Source: UMGS1279 sp045577495 (GTDB lineage: Bacteria > Bacillota > Clostridia > Oscillospirales > Acutalibacteraceae). Taken from it: a stretch of 64,000 nucleotides of DNA. Location of the stretch: NCBI GenBank assembly GCA_045577495.1, contig JAZNIK010000028.1, forward strand, positions 5,231-69,230. The letters are read 5' to 3'. How positions within the stretch are numbered: the stretch's first letter is position 1; each line of letters opens with the position of its first letter. Of the stretch, positions 25,106 to 33,697 are shown one piece after another. The notes below the pieces were generated by a model. That model ran no database searches, was not told where the DNA came from, and worked only from the letters and a program-made list of their open reading frames with translations. The position numbers were made by a program, and so were the translations under genes.

Positions 25106-25873
25106 TTATTTTTTTAGTCTTTGTCGTGTAACCTCATACATTAAAACACCTGCTGCAACAGATGCGTTTAAAGAGTTGATTTTTCCACACATTGGCATTG
25201 AAACAATACCATCACACTTATCTTTAACAAGGCGACTGATTCCGTTACCCTCAGAGCCAATTACGATAGCAACCTTACCCGAAAAATCGGGAGTGAACCA
25301 ATTTTCGCCGTCCATATCGGCGCCATACACCCAAAATCCGTTTTCTTTAAGTTTATTAATTGCATTGGGGATATTTGTAACCTTGCATATGTTTACATAT
25401 TCTAAAGCGCCACTTGCCGATTTAGCAACCGTAGCATTAACCGAAACACTACGATGCTTGGGTATGATAATACCATCAACACCCGTTGCTTCGGCGGTTC
25501 TGATAATTGCGCCAAGATTGTGTGGGTCTTCAAGGCCATCACAAATTATAACAAACGCAGAAGAACCCTTTTGCTCTGCAGATTTGTAGATATCTTCAAG
25601 AGTACAATAGCTTTTAGCCGCAACAGAGGCTACAATACCTTGATGTGTGGCGTTACCTGTTATAAAATCAAGTTTTTGTGACGGAACCTCTTTTATTGGT
25701 ATTTTCTTGGCTCTGCATTTTTCAATGATAGGAACCAGAGCACCTGCTACGGTGCCTTTTATAATATAAACTCTATCAATTTCACGACCTGAACGAACAG
25801 CCTCTAAAACGGCATTTCTGCCAAAAACAAGACCACGTTCTTCGGGTGTAATATTATTATCTGTTCTTTGCAC
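25106..25873 (-). CDS. rlmB: TrmH/SpoU-family rRNA 2'-O-methyltransferase, RlmB-like
   Basis: 255 residues. An N-terminal substrate-binding domain (GLVFGRNAVLEAVRSGREID) is followed by a SPOUT knot domain with DGLEDPHNLGAIIRTAEATG, IGSEGNGIS and CGKINSLNASVAAGVLMYE. It methylates the 2'-OH of a guanosine in 23S rRNA using S-adenosylmethionine. The start is GTG at 25873 with GGAGG. It sits between a small Cys protein and the degenerate P-type ATPase gene, all on one likely transcript. Confidence 0.93.
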   Translation of the reverse strand: MQRTDNNITPEERGLVFGRNAVLEAVRSGREIDRVYIIKGTVAGALVPIIEKCRAKKIPIKEVPSQKLDFITGNATHQGIVASVAAKSYCTLEDIYKSAEQKGSSAFVIICDGLEDPHNLGAIIRTAEATGVDGIIIPKHRSVSVNATVAKSASGALEYVNICKVTNIPNAINKLKENGFWVYGADMDGENWFTPDFSGKVAIVIGSEGNGISRLVKDKCDGIVSMPMCGKINSLNASVAAGVLMYEVTRQRLKK

Positions 25874-25890
25874 GATAAACCTCCATTTTA

Positions 25891-26106
25891 TTATAAAGCA
25901 AAATCATCATCGCTAAACTCGGGGAGCTGTGCGGATGTTTTTGGAATTCTTTTAAGTGGGTCGTATATGTATTTTCTGCAAAAATCATTTTCGGATACGG
26001 GACCTTTATATTTGCAGAAAACTAGCTTTAAGGAAGTACTGATTTTGGCATTGGCACAATATACACAGCATGGCCTAATATTTTTGTTAAAGACTGATTT
26101 AGCCAC
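25891..26106 (-). CDS. Conserved small Cys-containing protein
   Basis: 71 residues from GTG 26106, with GGGAGGAG 9 bases upstream. C13/C14, C17, C31 and C43 could form a zinc site (C-x2-C ... C ... C). The second half, RKYIYDPLKRIPKTSAQLPEFSDDDF, matches my memory of a small clostridial protein of unknown function. There are no membrane spans. It is the first gene of the run leading to rlmB, 17 bases away. Confidence 0.7.
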   Translation of the reverse strand: MAKSVFNKNIRPCCVYCANAKISTSLKLVFCKYKGPVSENDFCRKYIYDPLKRIPKTSAQLPEFSDDDFAL

Positions 26107-26208
26107 AAAATTTCTCCTCCCAAAAGATAATTAAAGTTTTGCAAACCTATACATAATATATATTATCACAATTTGAGATAAATTTCTACATTTTTATTAA
26201 ATAAAAAA

Positions 26209-26243
26209 CAAAAAACACTCACAAATTTTGCAAGTGTTTTTTG
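26209..26243 (-). terminator. Terminator of the sugar transferase/nucleotidyltransferase operon
   Basis: 11-bp inverted repeat (26209-26219 with 26233-26243). On the minus strand the hairpin is followed by a T-rich run. It lies 18 bases past the stop at 26261. Confidence 0.7.
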
Positions 26244-26260
26244 TGTATTTATTGCTTTAT

Positions 26261-27145
26261 TTATATATTGTCATACAAACCGTCTTTAGTCATTTTATCG
26301 ATTGCGGCCTTTAAAACAGGCTTATCTTCTTTATAGGTCATACCGTACCACTTATCTTCGGCAACCAAAACCTTAACCTGTTTTTCACCCTTTTTAATAA
26401 GCTCATCAATTTGAAAAGGTAGAAAGTATTCAGATTTTGGAACATTGATTTTTTCTTTTAAAAACTTTTCAAAGCCAGTTTCTAAATATCCAAACAAGTC
26501 GGGGGTAAAGCCCCACATATTCATTGAAACAACGGTGTTTGGGTCTAAAATGATTTTTTTACCGTCCTCATTTTCATATGAGCAATCAATAATATTAGTG
26601 ATTTCGGTTATGTTGGTAAGATTTTGATTATCGTTAGTTACACATACACCACGAGAAACTGTGCCATTATCTGTTAGGGTGTTTTTAAGTCTAAATCCAA
26701 CCATACAATAGTCGCCGTTTTGCTTAGCAAGATAGTTGTTTATCTGCTTATAGGCAGAGGCACCGTAAAAATCATCTGCATTTATTGCGGCAAATGGTTG
26801 GTTAACAAGGTCTTTGCAACACAAAATTGCATGACCCGTGCCCCAAGGCTTTTCTCTTTCTTGAGGTAGCGTAAATCCACTTGGCAGTTTATCTAATTCC
26901 TGAAAAGCATAATCTACATCAATCTTTTTTTCAATTCGTTTACCAACAAGCTCACGAAAATCTTTTTCGATGGCGTGTTTTATTACAAAAACAACCTTAT
27001 TAAAACCTGCCTTTGCAGCATCATAAACCGAGTAGTCAAGCAAAACCTCGCCATTATTTCCAACCGGTTCAAGCTGTTTTAGACCACCAAATCTACTTCC
27101 CATACCTGCTGCCATAACAACTAATGTTGTGTTAAAATTACCCAT
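26261..27145 (-). CDS. Sugar-phosphate nucleotidyltransferase
   Basis: 294 residues from ATG 27145 (AAGGAGAAAA upstream). An earlier in-frame ATG at 27220 lies inside the previous gene and lacks a ribosome site. The nucleotide-binding loop MAAGMGSRFGGLKQLEPVG, the INADDFYG metal site and VSMNMWGFTPDLF are typical of NTP_transferase enzymes. It joins a nucleotide to a sugar phosphate, giving an activated sugar for glycan synthesis. The start overlaps the sugar transferase gene by 8 bases, so the two act in one pathway. Confidence 0.87.
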   Translation of the reverse strand: MGNFNTTLVVMAAGMGSRFGGLKQLEPVGNNGEVLLDYSVYDAAKAGFNKVVFVIKHAIEKDFRELVGKRIEKKIDVDYAFQELDKLPSGFTLPQEREKPWGTGHAILCCKDLVNQPFAAINADDFYGASAYKQINNYLAKQNGDYCMVGFRLKNTLTDNGTVSRGVCVTNDNQNLTNITEITNIIDCSYENEDGKKIILDPNTVVSMNMWGFTPDLFGYLETGFEKFLKEKINVPKSEYFLPFQIDELIKKGEKQVKVLVAEDKWYGMTYKEDKPVLKAAIDKMTKDGLYDNI

Positions 27146-28517
27146 TATTTTTCTCCTTATTTGATTTTTCTTTATTGCCAATAAAGCTTTCTTCATCCGA
27201 AAAACCCTCTGTGCTTTCACGCATAAACAAAATTTTGATGGTTAGTACCAAAAGTTTAAGGTCTAAAAGCAGAGAATATCTTTCAATATAAATTAAGTCC
27301 ATATTTAATTTATCTTGCGGAGAAGTATTGTATTTGCCATAAATCTGTGCATAACCCGTAAGACCTGTTTTAACGTGATGCCTAAGGTCGAATTCGGGCA
27401 ACAACTGAGTATACTCAAAAACATTTTCGGTTCTTTCGGGGCGAGGACCAACAAGTGACATATCACCAATTAAGATGTTTATAAGCTGCGGTAATTCGTC
27501 TATTCTTAAAGGGCGAATGATTTTGCCAATAGGTGTGATTCTGTCGTCGTGGTCGGTGGCTTTTCTTCGTTTGATTTTATCCGCATCAACAATCATCGAA
27601 CGGAATTTCAAAACATTGAATATTTTACCGTCCTTAGTAACTCGATTTTGTTTAAAGAAAATCGGGCCATTATCATAAAGTTTAATACAAAGTGCAGTTA
27701 TAAACATAATTGGACTTGTTATAATTAAAATAATTCCCGAAACAAGTATATCAAAACACCTTTTGATAATTTGTTGTTCAATAGTCAATCCGCGGTTTCT
27801 ACATACTAATAGGGGAGTATCGAAAATCTGACTTTGGTAGCAGTTGTTAATAATTATATCGTTACTAGATGGCAACAGGTAAATTCGTTTACGCTCTTTA
27901 TAACAATAATTTAAAATCTTGTTTTGTAAGGATTTTTCAATATCGCCGATTAAAACCGCCTCAAATGAGTTAATAGCATTAAAAATTTCTTCCTCACCGG
28001 AATCGGTTTTAACAACCTTTTCTATATTATAACGTTCCTTGATTTTGATCATTTTTTCAACTATATGAGTGCGGTCAATTTCTGGTTTGACAATCGCAAT
28101 AATTTTTCTTGCCTTGTATAAGCAATAATATAGTGTGTTTGCGGCATAGCATCCAAAAAATACAATAAAAAACTGTAACACAACCGCACCTAAAAGAGCA
28201 ACGGGTGACAAAAGCTCGCGGGCTATAAGGCAAAGCTCTAAATACATAACAAAATTAGTAAAAAACATTGAAAGCGAAAAACTGTAAATAACCTCGTGAA
28301 GCCTTAAAACGCCGATTTTCATACCACCGTACAAGGTGTTAAAAACAATAAGAATAATCAAATACGAAAAAACAACAACATAGTTTCCCTTGTTGCTGAA
28401 CAGTGCAATTTGGTAATTACTTTTCCAACAATCAATAAAAACAAAGGCCATTGCCAAAATTATTAAAATTCTAGCGATTAGCATTATTGATTTTCTAAAT
28501 TTCATTAATATATCCAT
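27138..28517 (-). CDS. Exopolysaccharide polyprenyl glycosylphosphotransferase
   Basis: 459 residues from ATG 28517, which has AAGGAG upstream; the ATG at 28538 has none. Four or five N-terminal spans and a CoA-binding-like middle domain lead to the C-terminal Bac_transf domain: KRCFDILVSGIILIITSP, FKQNRVTKDGKIFNVLKFRSM, RPLRIDELPQLINILIGDMSLVGPRPER and HHVKTGLTGYAQI. It starts polysaccharide repeat units by moving a sugar phosphate onto undecaprenyl phosphate in the membrane. The adjacent nucleotidyltransferase could make its substrate. Confidence 0.92.
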   Translation of the reverse strand: MDILMKFRKSIMLIARILIILAMAFVFIDCWKSNYQIALFSNKGNYVVVFSYLIILIVFNTLYGGMKIGVLRLHEVIYSFSLSMFFTNFVMYLELCLIARELLSPVALLGAVVLQFFIVFFGCYAANTLYYCLYKARKIIAIVKPEIDRTHIVEKMIKIKERYNIEKVVKTDSGEEEIFNAINSFEAVLIGDIEKSLQNKILNYCYKERKRIYLLPSSNDIIINNCYQSQIFDTPLLVCRNRGLTIEQQIIKRCFDILVSGIILIITSPIMFITALCIKLYDNGPIFFKQNRVTKDGKIFNVLKFRSMIVDADKIKRRKATDHDDRITPIGKIIRPLRIDELPQLINILIGDMSLVGPRPERTENVFEYTQLLPEFDLRHHVKTGLTGYAQIYGKYNTSPQDKLNMDLIYIERYSLLLDLKLLVLTIKILFMRESTEGFSDEESFIGNKEKSNKEKNNG

Positions 28518-28553
28518 AATACTCTCCTTATTAAACAAACAAAAGAAAGCTTA

Positions 28554-28582
28554 ATTCTATATTTTAACATTAAATATAGAAT
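28554..28582. repeat. 11-bp inverted repeat in the sugar transferase leader
   Basis: ATTCTATATTT (28554-28564) and AAATATAGAAT (28572-28582) with a 7-base gap. It overlaps the -10 box and start point of the minus-strand promoter. Confidence 0.55.
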
Positions 28583-28606
28583 ACTCCAAAAAGGTAAAAA
28601 AGTCAA
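28578..28606 (-). promoter_or_regulatory. Promoter of the sugar transferase operon
   Basis: On the minus strand TTGACT (28606-28601), 17 bases, TATTCT (28583-28578). A second inverted repeat, AAAGGTAAA (28590-28598) with TTTACCTTT (28609-28617), brackets the -35 box, which suggests regulated expression. Confidence 0.65.
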
Positions 28607-28684
28607 GATTTACCTTTCAACCGTGTATATATAGTAAAAGGCAATCGCAAGGTGCCTCAAGGTAATTATATATGCACTTTTATA

Positions 28685-28713
28685 TTGACATAGTGCCCGA
28701 TATACTATATCAT
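28685..28713 (+). promoter_or_regulatory. Promoter of the LRR/Fn3 lipoprotein gene
   Basis: TTGACA (28685-28690), 17 bases, TATCAT (28708-28713), 33 bases before the ATG at 28746. Confidence 0.6.
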
Positions 28714-28745
28714 ATACATTAAACTGTGGGATGGGGGATTGTTAT

Positions 28746-30125
28746 ATGGATAGAAAGAAAGCATGTTTAGCGGTTTTGTGTGCGATTATGTTGTGCTTAT
28801 CTGGTTGTTCTAGTGCTGGTGTCGATGCTACTGATATTCAATCTACTGTACAAACAGACAATTTGGTCAGTACAACGATTACTACCGAATCCGACTCGCC
28901 ACTTGATGAATATATCAATTTTGATAGTCATGTCACCTTTGATGTTGAAGTCCGCAATGCCGATCAAAACCTACCTTCCGAGATACCATCTTTGCCCGAA
29001 AAAAAGGAGATTGAAACAAAGTTTGATGCCGCTACTGGCACACTAACTGTATCTGTAAGTCGACAATTAGTTGAATTGTATCCACGTAAAATCACTTATA
29101 TTGCAAACAAGGATACCAAACTTTCTGTGATTAAGGTGGATAAGAAGGTAAAACACTTGGTTATAAGTGAAGGAGTCACAGGTATATATAATTCCTTTAA
29201 TGATATGCACGCTTTAGAGAGCGTTTCTTTTCCTTCCTCTCTGTGCACCATACAGGATAGTTTTATCAATTGTGACCGATTAACCAAGGTGGTGTTTCCG
29301 GAAAAATTGGAGCTATTACGTAATGCCGCTTTCTTGGATTGTGATGGTATAACATCCTTGGAATTTAATAGCCCAGTGATAATGGATAACCCTAGAGCGG
29401 AGATTTGTCATATGTATGACGCGTGTATCGATTGCTCCTTAGAAATCTATGGTGTAGGTGCTACGCCTTTCAATAATTTGAACGCATTAGAAGAGGTATA
29501 TATCCCTGGAGGCAGTGCATTATACAGTTCCTTTTTAAATTGTAAAAATCTACGAAAAGCCACTTTGGGAATTGATGGTGGACCTGTATTAATCAACGGT
29601 AATCCTTTTAGGGGAAGTCATAAGGACTTTTGTGTTTACACTCAAGCCTATTGTTTTATATCGATGCTAGATGAACCTATAAGTGAGAATAGATATTTTA
29701 TTCAGGATTGGGCTATGGAGTGGAAACATAATCGTTATGACGATAAACGATATACGCGCATTCATTACCTCAAAACTGTGCCGGATATTTTGAAGTCAAC
29801 TGTAACCACTGAGGCAGTCCAACTCACTTGGGAACAAGCAGAAGACTCGGAACGTTATTATATATATCGACAGATAAAGGGAGAAGAAACATGGACATTG
29901 ATAGGTGTTACTACTGAACTATCATATGTGGATACTACAGTTAAATCTGGTGTATCTTATAGATATGCCTTGAAAGCGCCAGAATTTAGAGCAGTAAAAT
30001 GGAAAGAATCTGATGAACGGATTAATCCCACACGAATAAACGAAGAAGATGGCGATATATGCGTGCTATATGATGAACGTATTCAGTCAAATGTTGTGGT
30101 TTCTGCTTACTGTGATGTTAAGTGA
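28746..30125 (+). CDS. Surface lipoprotein with BspA-type leucine-rich repeats and an Fn3 domain
   Basis: 459 residues from ATG 28746; GGGGGAT lies 8 bases upstream, while the ATG at 28731 has no spaced site. The signal peptide ends at LSGC (C21). After a T/S-rich linker, residues about 115-290 contain BspA-type (LRR_5) repeats such as HLVISEGVTGIYNSF and ALESVSFPSSLCTIQDSF. A C-terminal fibronectin III domain (about 345-420) has VQLTWEQAEDSERYYIYRQ and YVDTTVKSGVSYRYAL. It is likely an anchored binding or adhesion protein. Codon choice (more CTA, TTG and CGA) looks unlike its neighbours, and it is transcriptionally isolated, which hints at acquisition. Confidence 0.8.
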   Translation: MDRKKACLAVLCAIMLCLSGCSSAGVDATDIQSTVQTDNLVSTTITTESDSPLDEYINFDSHVTFDVEVRNADQNLPSEIPSLPEKKEIETKFDAATGTLTVSVSRQLVELYPRKITYIANKDTKLSVIKVDKKVKHLVISEGVTGIYNSFNDMHALESVSFPSSLCTIQDSFINCDRLTKVVFPEKLELLRNAAFLDCDGITSLEFNSPVIMDNPRAEICHMYDACIDCSLEIYGVGATPFNNLNALEEVYIPGGSALYSSFLNCKNLRKATLGIDGGPVLINGNPFRGSHKDFCVYTQAYCFISMLDEPISENRYFIQDWAMEWKHNRYDDKRYTRIHYLKTVPDILKSTVTTEAVQLTWEQAEDSERYYIYRQIKGEETWTLIGVTTELSYVDTTVKSGVSYRYALKAPEFRAVKWKESDERINPTRINEEDGDICVLYDERIQSNVVVSAYCDVK

Positions 30126-30234
30126 AAATGAAGTTTTGGCAATTTAAAAAAGGCATAGTTGATTTATATATTTTAATTATTACCTATGATTTATGAGTTT
30201 TTATTTATAACCAAAACTTGCTGTTATATGAAAG

Positions 30235-30273
30235 AACTGGTCAAGTATAATTGTAGATACTTGACCAGTTTTT
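30235..30273 (+). terminator. Terminator of the LRR/Fn3 lipoprotein gene
   Basis: Perfect 14-bp stem (30235-30248 with 30257-30270), 8-base loop, five Ts. The stretch 30126-30234 before it holds nothing else I can see. Confidence 0.88.
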
Positions 30274-30292
30274 GTTTGTAAAAAGTTCTTAT

Positions 30293-31432
30293 TTATTTTT
30301 TCTTTAAATCTTTATTGTGTTTTTCCATCAATGCATTGATACGGTCGGAAGGATTTAAAAGGTCGCTGATAGAATTATCATAGTTCAAAGTGTCGATAAG
30401 GTAGGCAATGTATTTTGACATATCAACATTACAATACCACTCGCGTTTTAATAACTCCTCAGGTGTGTAAATGAGGTTGGTTGTGAAGATTTTATCAATA
30501 AGACCTTTTTCATAATATTCATCAAATTTATCTAAACCGTCAACAAAAAGACCAAAGGTAGTAAATACAAAAATTCTATTTGCGCCCTTGTCTTTAAGTT
30601 TAGCGGCGATATCTAAAATAGATTCACCCGAAGAAATCATATCATCAACGATAATCAAATCTTTACCGCCAATATCTTTGCCTAAAAACTCGTGAGCTTC
30701 GATAGGGTTGCGACCGTTAACCAAAACAGAATAGTTACGACGCTTATAGAACATACCGAGTTCCAAGCCTAAAACGGAGGAGAAGTAAATGCAACGGCTC
30801 ATACCGCCCTCGTCAGGAGATACTATCATAGTGTGGTCGCGGTCAATAACAATGTCGGGAATCTGACGAACAAGTGCTTTAATCATCTGATAGGTTGGCT
30901 GAACATTATCAAAGCCGCCAAGCGGAATAGCGTTTTGAACGCGTGGGTCGTGTGCGTCAAAGGTGATTATATTGGTAACACCCATATTATGAAGTTCTTG
31001 AAGTGCTAAAGCACAGTCTAATGATTCTCTTGATGAACGTCTGTGTTGTCTGCCCTCGTAGAGCATTGGCATAATAACAGTTATTCTTCTTGCCTTACCG
31101 CCTAAAGAAGCGATTACTCGTTTTAAATCTTGATAATGGTCATCAGGACTCATAGGAACTGTTTGACCATACATTTTATATGTAACACCATAATTAAAGC
31201 AATCGCAGATGATATATGCATCTAAGCCACGTGCTGTATGATTAAAAACAGCCTTGCCTTCACCTGTACCAAATCTAGGGCAAACGGCGGGTACCACAAA
31301 GGAATAATCTTTTGGGGTTTCACGCCATTGTGATAAATAATAATCAACCTTTTTTGAGATATCCTCGCAACCACGCATACTAATTAAAGCAAGGTCGCCA
31401 TAGGGGGTGTGCTTGAATGTTATTGTCGCCAT
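30293..31432 (-). CDS. prs: Ribose-phosphate pyrophosphokinase, long clostridial type
   Basis: 379 residues, longer than the usual 310-320. The PRPP-binding loop KDLIIVDDMISSGES, the flexible ATP loop around MLYEGRQHRRSSRESLDC, and FDAHDPRVQNAIP identify a PRPP synthetase. It transfers pyrophosphate from ATP to ribose 5-phosphate, feeding purine, pyrimidine, His and Trp synthesis. The C-terminus carries an extra roughly 50 residues (YTPEELLKREWYCNVDMSKY) typical of a divergent clostridial subgroup. It is transcribed alone, divergently from thyX. Confidence 0.9.
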   Translation of the reverse strand: MATITFKHTPYGDLALISMRGCEDISKKVDYYLSQWRETPKDYSFVVPAVCPRFGTGEGKAVFNHTARGLDAYIICDCFNYGVTYKMYGQTVPMSPDDHYQDLKRVIASLGGKARRITVIMPMLYEGRQHRRSSRESLDCALALQELHNMGVTNIITFDAHDPRVQNAIPLGGFDNVQPTYQMIKALVRQIPDIVIDRDHTMIVSPDEGGMSRCIYFSSVLGLELGMFYKRRNYSVLVNGRNPIEAHEFLGKDIGGKDLIIVDDMISSGESILDIAAKLKDKGANRIFVFTTFGLFVDGLDKFDEYYEKGLIDKIFTTNLIYTPEELLKREWYCNVDMSKYIAYLIDTLNYDNSISDLLNPSDRINALMEKHNKDLKKK

Positions 31433-31560
31433 TTTTTAAACCTCCGCTGCATTTTTTAAAAAACACAAATTTACTTCTATATAATAACACATAATTATTA
31501 AATTGAAAAGGGTATATTTATATATTTTTTTAATTTTTGACAAATATCTACAATTTATAA

Positions 31561-31589
31561 TTGATATAATGAAAAATATTTGCTATAAT
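31561..31589 (+). promoter_or_regulatory. Promoter of the thyX operon
   Basis: TTGATA (31561-31566), 17 bases, TATAAT (31584-31589). An upstream TTGACA (31537-31542) has TATAAT-like boxes only at wrong spacing. The leader to 31669 is about 70 bases. Confidence 0.65.
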
Positions 31590-31668
31590 AAAACACAAGA
31601 TTATGATGGTGATATTTTGTTTAAATTTAAAACAATTCAAATTCGCCTATTGAAAGGATGTTAATTTT

Positions 31669-32457
31669 ATGGCAAAAGTAACCCTATTAACATACACTAC
31701 AGACCCTGAGCGTACCGTTGCCTCGGCGGCAAAGCTTTGTTATTCTGCATCGGATATTGCATCTATTAAGGATGGTCTTACCGAGGAAAAAACTGCATCG
31801 TTTGTTGAAATGCTTTCCGAAATCGGTCACGAAAGCCCGATTGAACACGCCTCTTTTACATTTGGTATTGAGGGTGTTTCGCGTTCTTTGTTAGCACAAA
31901 TCACAAGGCATAGAATTGCATCGTTTTCTGTTCAAAGCCAACGCTATGTAAAGGAAAATAATTTTTCTTTTGTGACACCTCCTGCCATTGCAGAGGATAG
32001 TGAGGCATTAATGCTTTATAACGACTCCATGAAAGCGGCGGAGGATGCTTATCATGCAATCGCAGATAAACTCGCATCACGCTATTTAAAGGAAATGCTT
32101 GATGAAGGTTTAGATGAAAAAACAGCTCGCAGAAATTCCGAGAAAAAAGCAATTGAGGATGCCAGATTTGTTTTGCCAAACGCTTGTGAAACAAAGATGG
32201 TTATGACAATAAATGCAAGAAGTCTTATGAACTTTTTCCGTCATCGTTGCTGTAACCGCGCCCAGTGGGAGATTCGCGATGTTGCAGACCAAATGTTAGC
32301 ACTAGTAAGCGAAATTGCACCTAATTTATTTAAAACTGCGGGTCCACCTTGTGTTTGCGGTGGTTGTCCCGAGGGTAAAATGACCTGTGGTATGGCGGCA
32401 GAGGTTAGAGAAAGATATAAATCTATGCGCAAAACTTTTGGTGGGAGCGATAAATAA
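31669..32457 (+). CDS. thyX: FAD-dependent thymidylate synthase
   Basis: 262 residues. The ThyX motif RHR-x7-S is present as R80-H81-R82 to S90 (RHRIASFSVQS). The SPIEHASFTFGIEG segment and NARSLMNFFRHRCCNRAQWEIR complete the FAD/dUMP site. It methylates dUMP to dTMP using methylene-THF and FAD, without making dihydrofolate. The tail CVCGGCPEGKMTCG is Cys-rich. tmk follows after 3 bases, making a dTMP-to-dTDP pair. Confidence 0.96.
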   Translation: MAKVTLLTYTTDPERTVASAAKLCYSASDIASIKDGLTEEKTASFVEMLSEIGHESPIEHASFTFGIEGVSRSLLAQITRHRIASFSVQSQRYVKENNFSFVTPPAIAEDSEALMLYNDSMKAAEDAYHAIADKLASRYLKEMLDEGLDEKTARRNSEKKAIEDARFVLPNACETKMVMTINARSLMNFFRHRCCNRAQWEIRDVADQMLALVSEIAPNLFKTAGPPCVCGGCPEGKMTCGMAAEVRERYKSMRKTFGGSDK

Positions 32458-32460
32458 AAA

Positions 32461-33126
32461 ATGGGTAGGTTAATCGTTTTAGAGGGACTTGATGGTTCCG
32501 GTAAATCAACTCAATTAGAACTTTTAGAAAAAACTTTAAGTGATAAAGGCTTTGATTTTAAAACAGTATCATTTCCCGAATATACTTTACCATCCTGTGA
32601 ACCCGTAAAAATGTATCTTTCGGGCGAGTTTGGTGATAAACCTAGCGATGTTAACGCATATGCTGCCTCGGTTTTGTATGCGGTTGATAGATTTGCAAGT
32701 TTTAAAAAGCATTGGGAAGAATTTTATAATAAAGGCGGTATAATTCTTGCAGGAAGATATACAACCTCTAATGCTATTCATCAAACCTCAAAACTTCCCG
32801 AATCTGAGTGGGATAGTTATTTGGATTGGTTATATCAACTCGAGTTTGAGCGTATTGGTATTCCAAAGCCCGATAAGGTTATTTATTTGAATGTTCCTGT
32901 TGAGGCATCGCAACGCCTTTTGTCAAACAGATATGAGGGTGATGAAACAAAAAAAGATATTCACGAGCGTGATGTTGAATATTTAATGCATTGTCACAAA
33001 GCGGCAGAATTTGCAGTAAAAAGACTTGGTTGGCAAAAGGTTGAGTGTTACTCCGATGGCTCAATGAGAACAAGAGAAAGTATAGCAGAAGAAATTTTAA
33101 ATCTTGTTTTACCACTTTTTGATTAA
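32461..33126 (+). CDS. tmk: Thymidylate kinase
   Basis: 221 residues. P-loop EGLDGSGKST (8-17), AGRYTTSNAIHQ carrying the DR[YH]-type substrate motif, and a LID region with ERDVEYLMHCHKAAEF. It phosphorylates dTMP made by ThyX. The HQTSKLPESEWDSYLDWLYQLEFE segment is typical of a clostridial subgroup. Confidence 0.93.
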   Translation: MGRLIVLEGLDGSGKSTQLELLEKTLSDKGFDFKTVSFPEYTLPSCEPVKMYLSGEFGDKPSDVNAYAASVLYAVDRFASFKKHWEEFYNKGGIILAGRYTTSNAIHQTSKLPESEWDSYLDWLYQLEFERIGIPKPDKVIYLNVPVEASQRLLSNRYEGDETKKDIHERDVEYLMHCHKAAEFAVKRLGWQKVECYSDGSMRTRESIAEEILNLVLPLFD

Positions 33127-33151
33127 ATTTTCAAATATTTGGAGAAATGTT

Positions 33152-33697
33152 ATGATATATGTATTTTTGGCAGAAGGCTTTGAAGAAACTGAAGCAATCG
33201 CTCCGATAGATATACTTAGAAGAGCAGAATTAGAGGTAGCTATTGTAGGTGTAGGTCGTAAGGTTGTTACAGGTTCGCACGGAATTTCGGTTACTGCAGA
33301 CGTAATCGACTGTGAAATTATGCCTGATGAAAACTGCGATGCTATTATTTTACCAGGCGGTATGCCCGGTACTTTAAATTTAGAAAAAAGCGCAACAGTT
33401 CAAAAGTTTATTGACTATGCGGTAGAAAATAACCTTATTATTGGTGCTATTTGTGCCGCACCCTCTATTTTGGGGCATAAAGGAATATTACAAAATAAAA
33501 AAGCAGTTTGCTATGATGGTTTTGAAACTCAATTATTTGGCGCCGAGGTTCCAAATAAACGAGTTTGCTGTGATGGTAATATAATAACTGCCATTGGCGC
33601 GGGCGCGGCGTTAGAGTTTGGTATTGCTTTAGCCGACGCTTTAGGTAATACTTCAGTGGCAAATAAAATAAAGGACTCTATGAAATGCATCCAATAG
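33152..33697 (+). CDS. DJ-1/PfpI family protein
   Basis: 181 residues from ATG 33152 with GGAG 8 bases upstream; the ATG at 33104 lies inside tmk. The start VFLAEGFEETEAIAPIDILRRA, the LPGGMPGTLNLEKS loop, and the nucleophile elbow GAICAAPSILG (Cys) are the DJ-1 family hallmarks. Members act as deglycases, chaperones or redox sensors; the role here is open. It overlaps the next gene by 13 bases. Confidence 0.92.
   Translation: MIYVFLAEGFEETEAIAPIDILRRAELEVAIVGVGRKVVTGSHGISVTADVIDCEIMPDENCDAIILPGGMPGTLNLEKSATVQKFIDYAVENNLIIGAICAAPSILGHKGILQNKKAVCYDGFETQLFGAEVPNKRVCCDGNIITAIGAGAALEFGIALADALGNTSVANKIKDSMKCIQ

Noticed and set aside
24702..25589. 295-codon open frame on the plus strand
   Set aside because: It lies fully antisense to the degenerate P-type ATPase and rlmB genes, has no ribosome site, and its product has no family features.
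25868..26134. 88-codon plus-strand frame
   Set aside because: Antisense to the conserved 71-residue Cys protein, which has the better ribosome site and composition.
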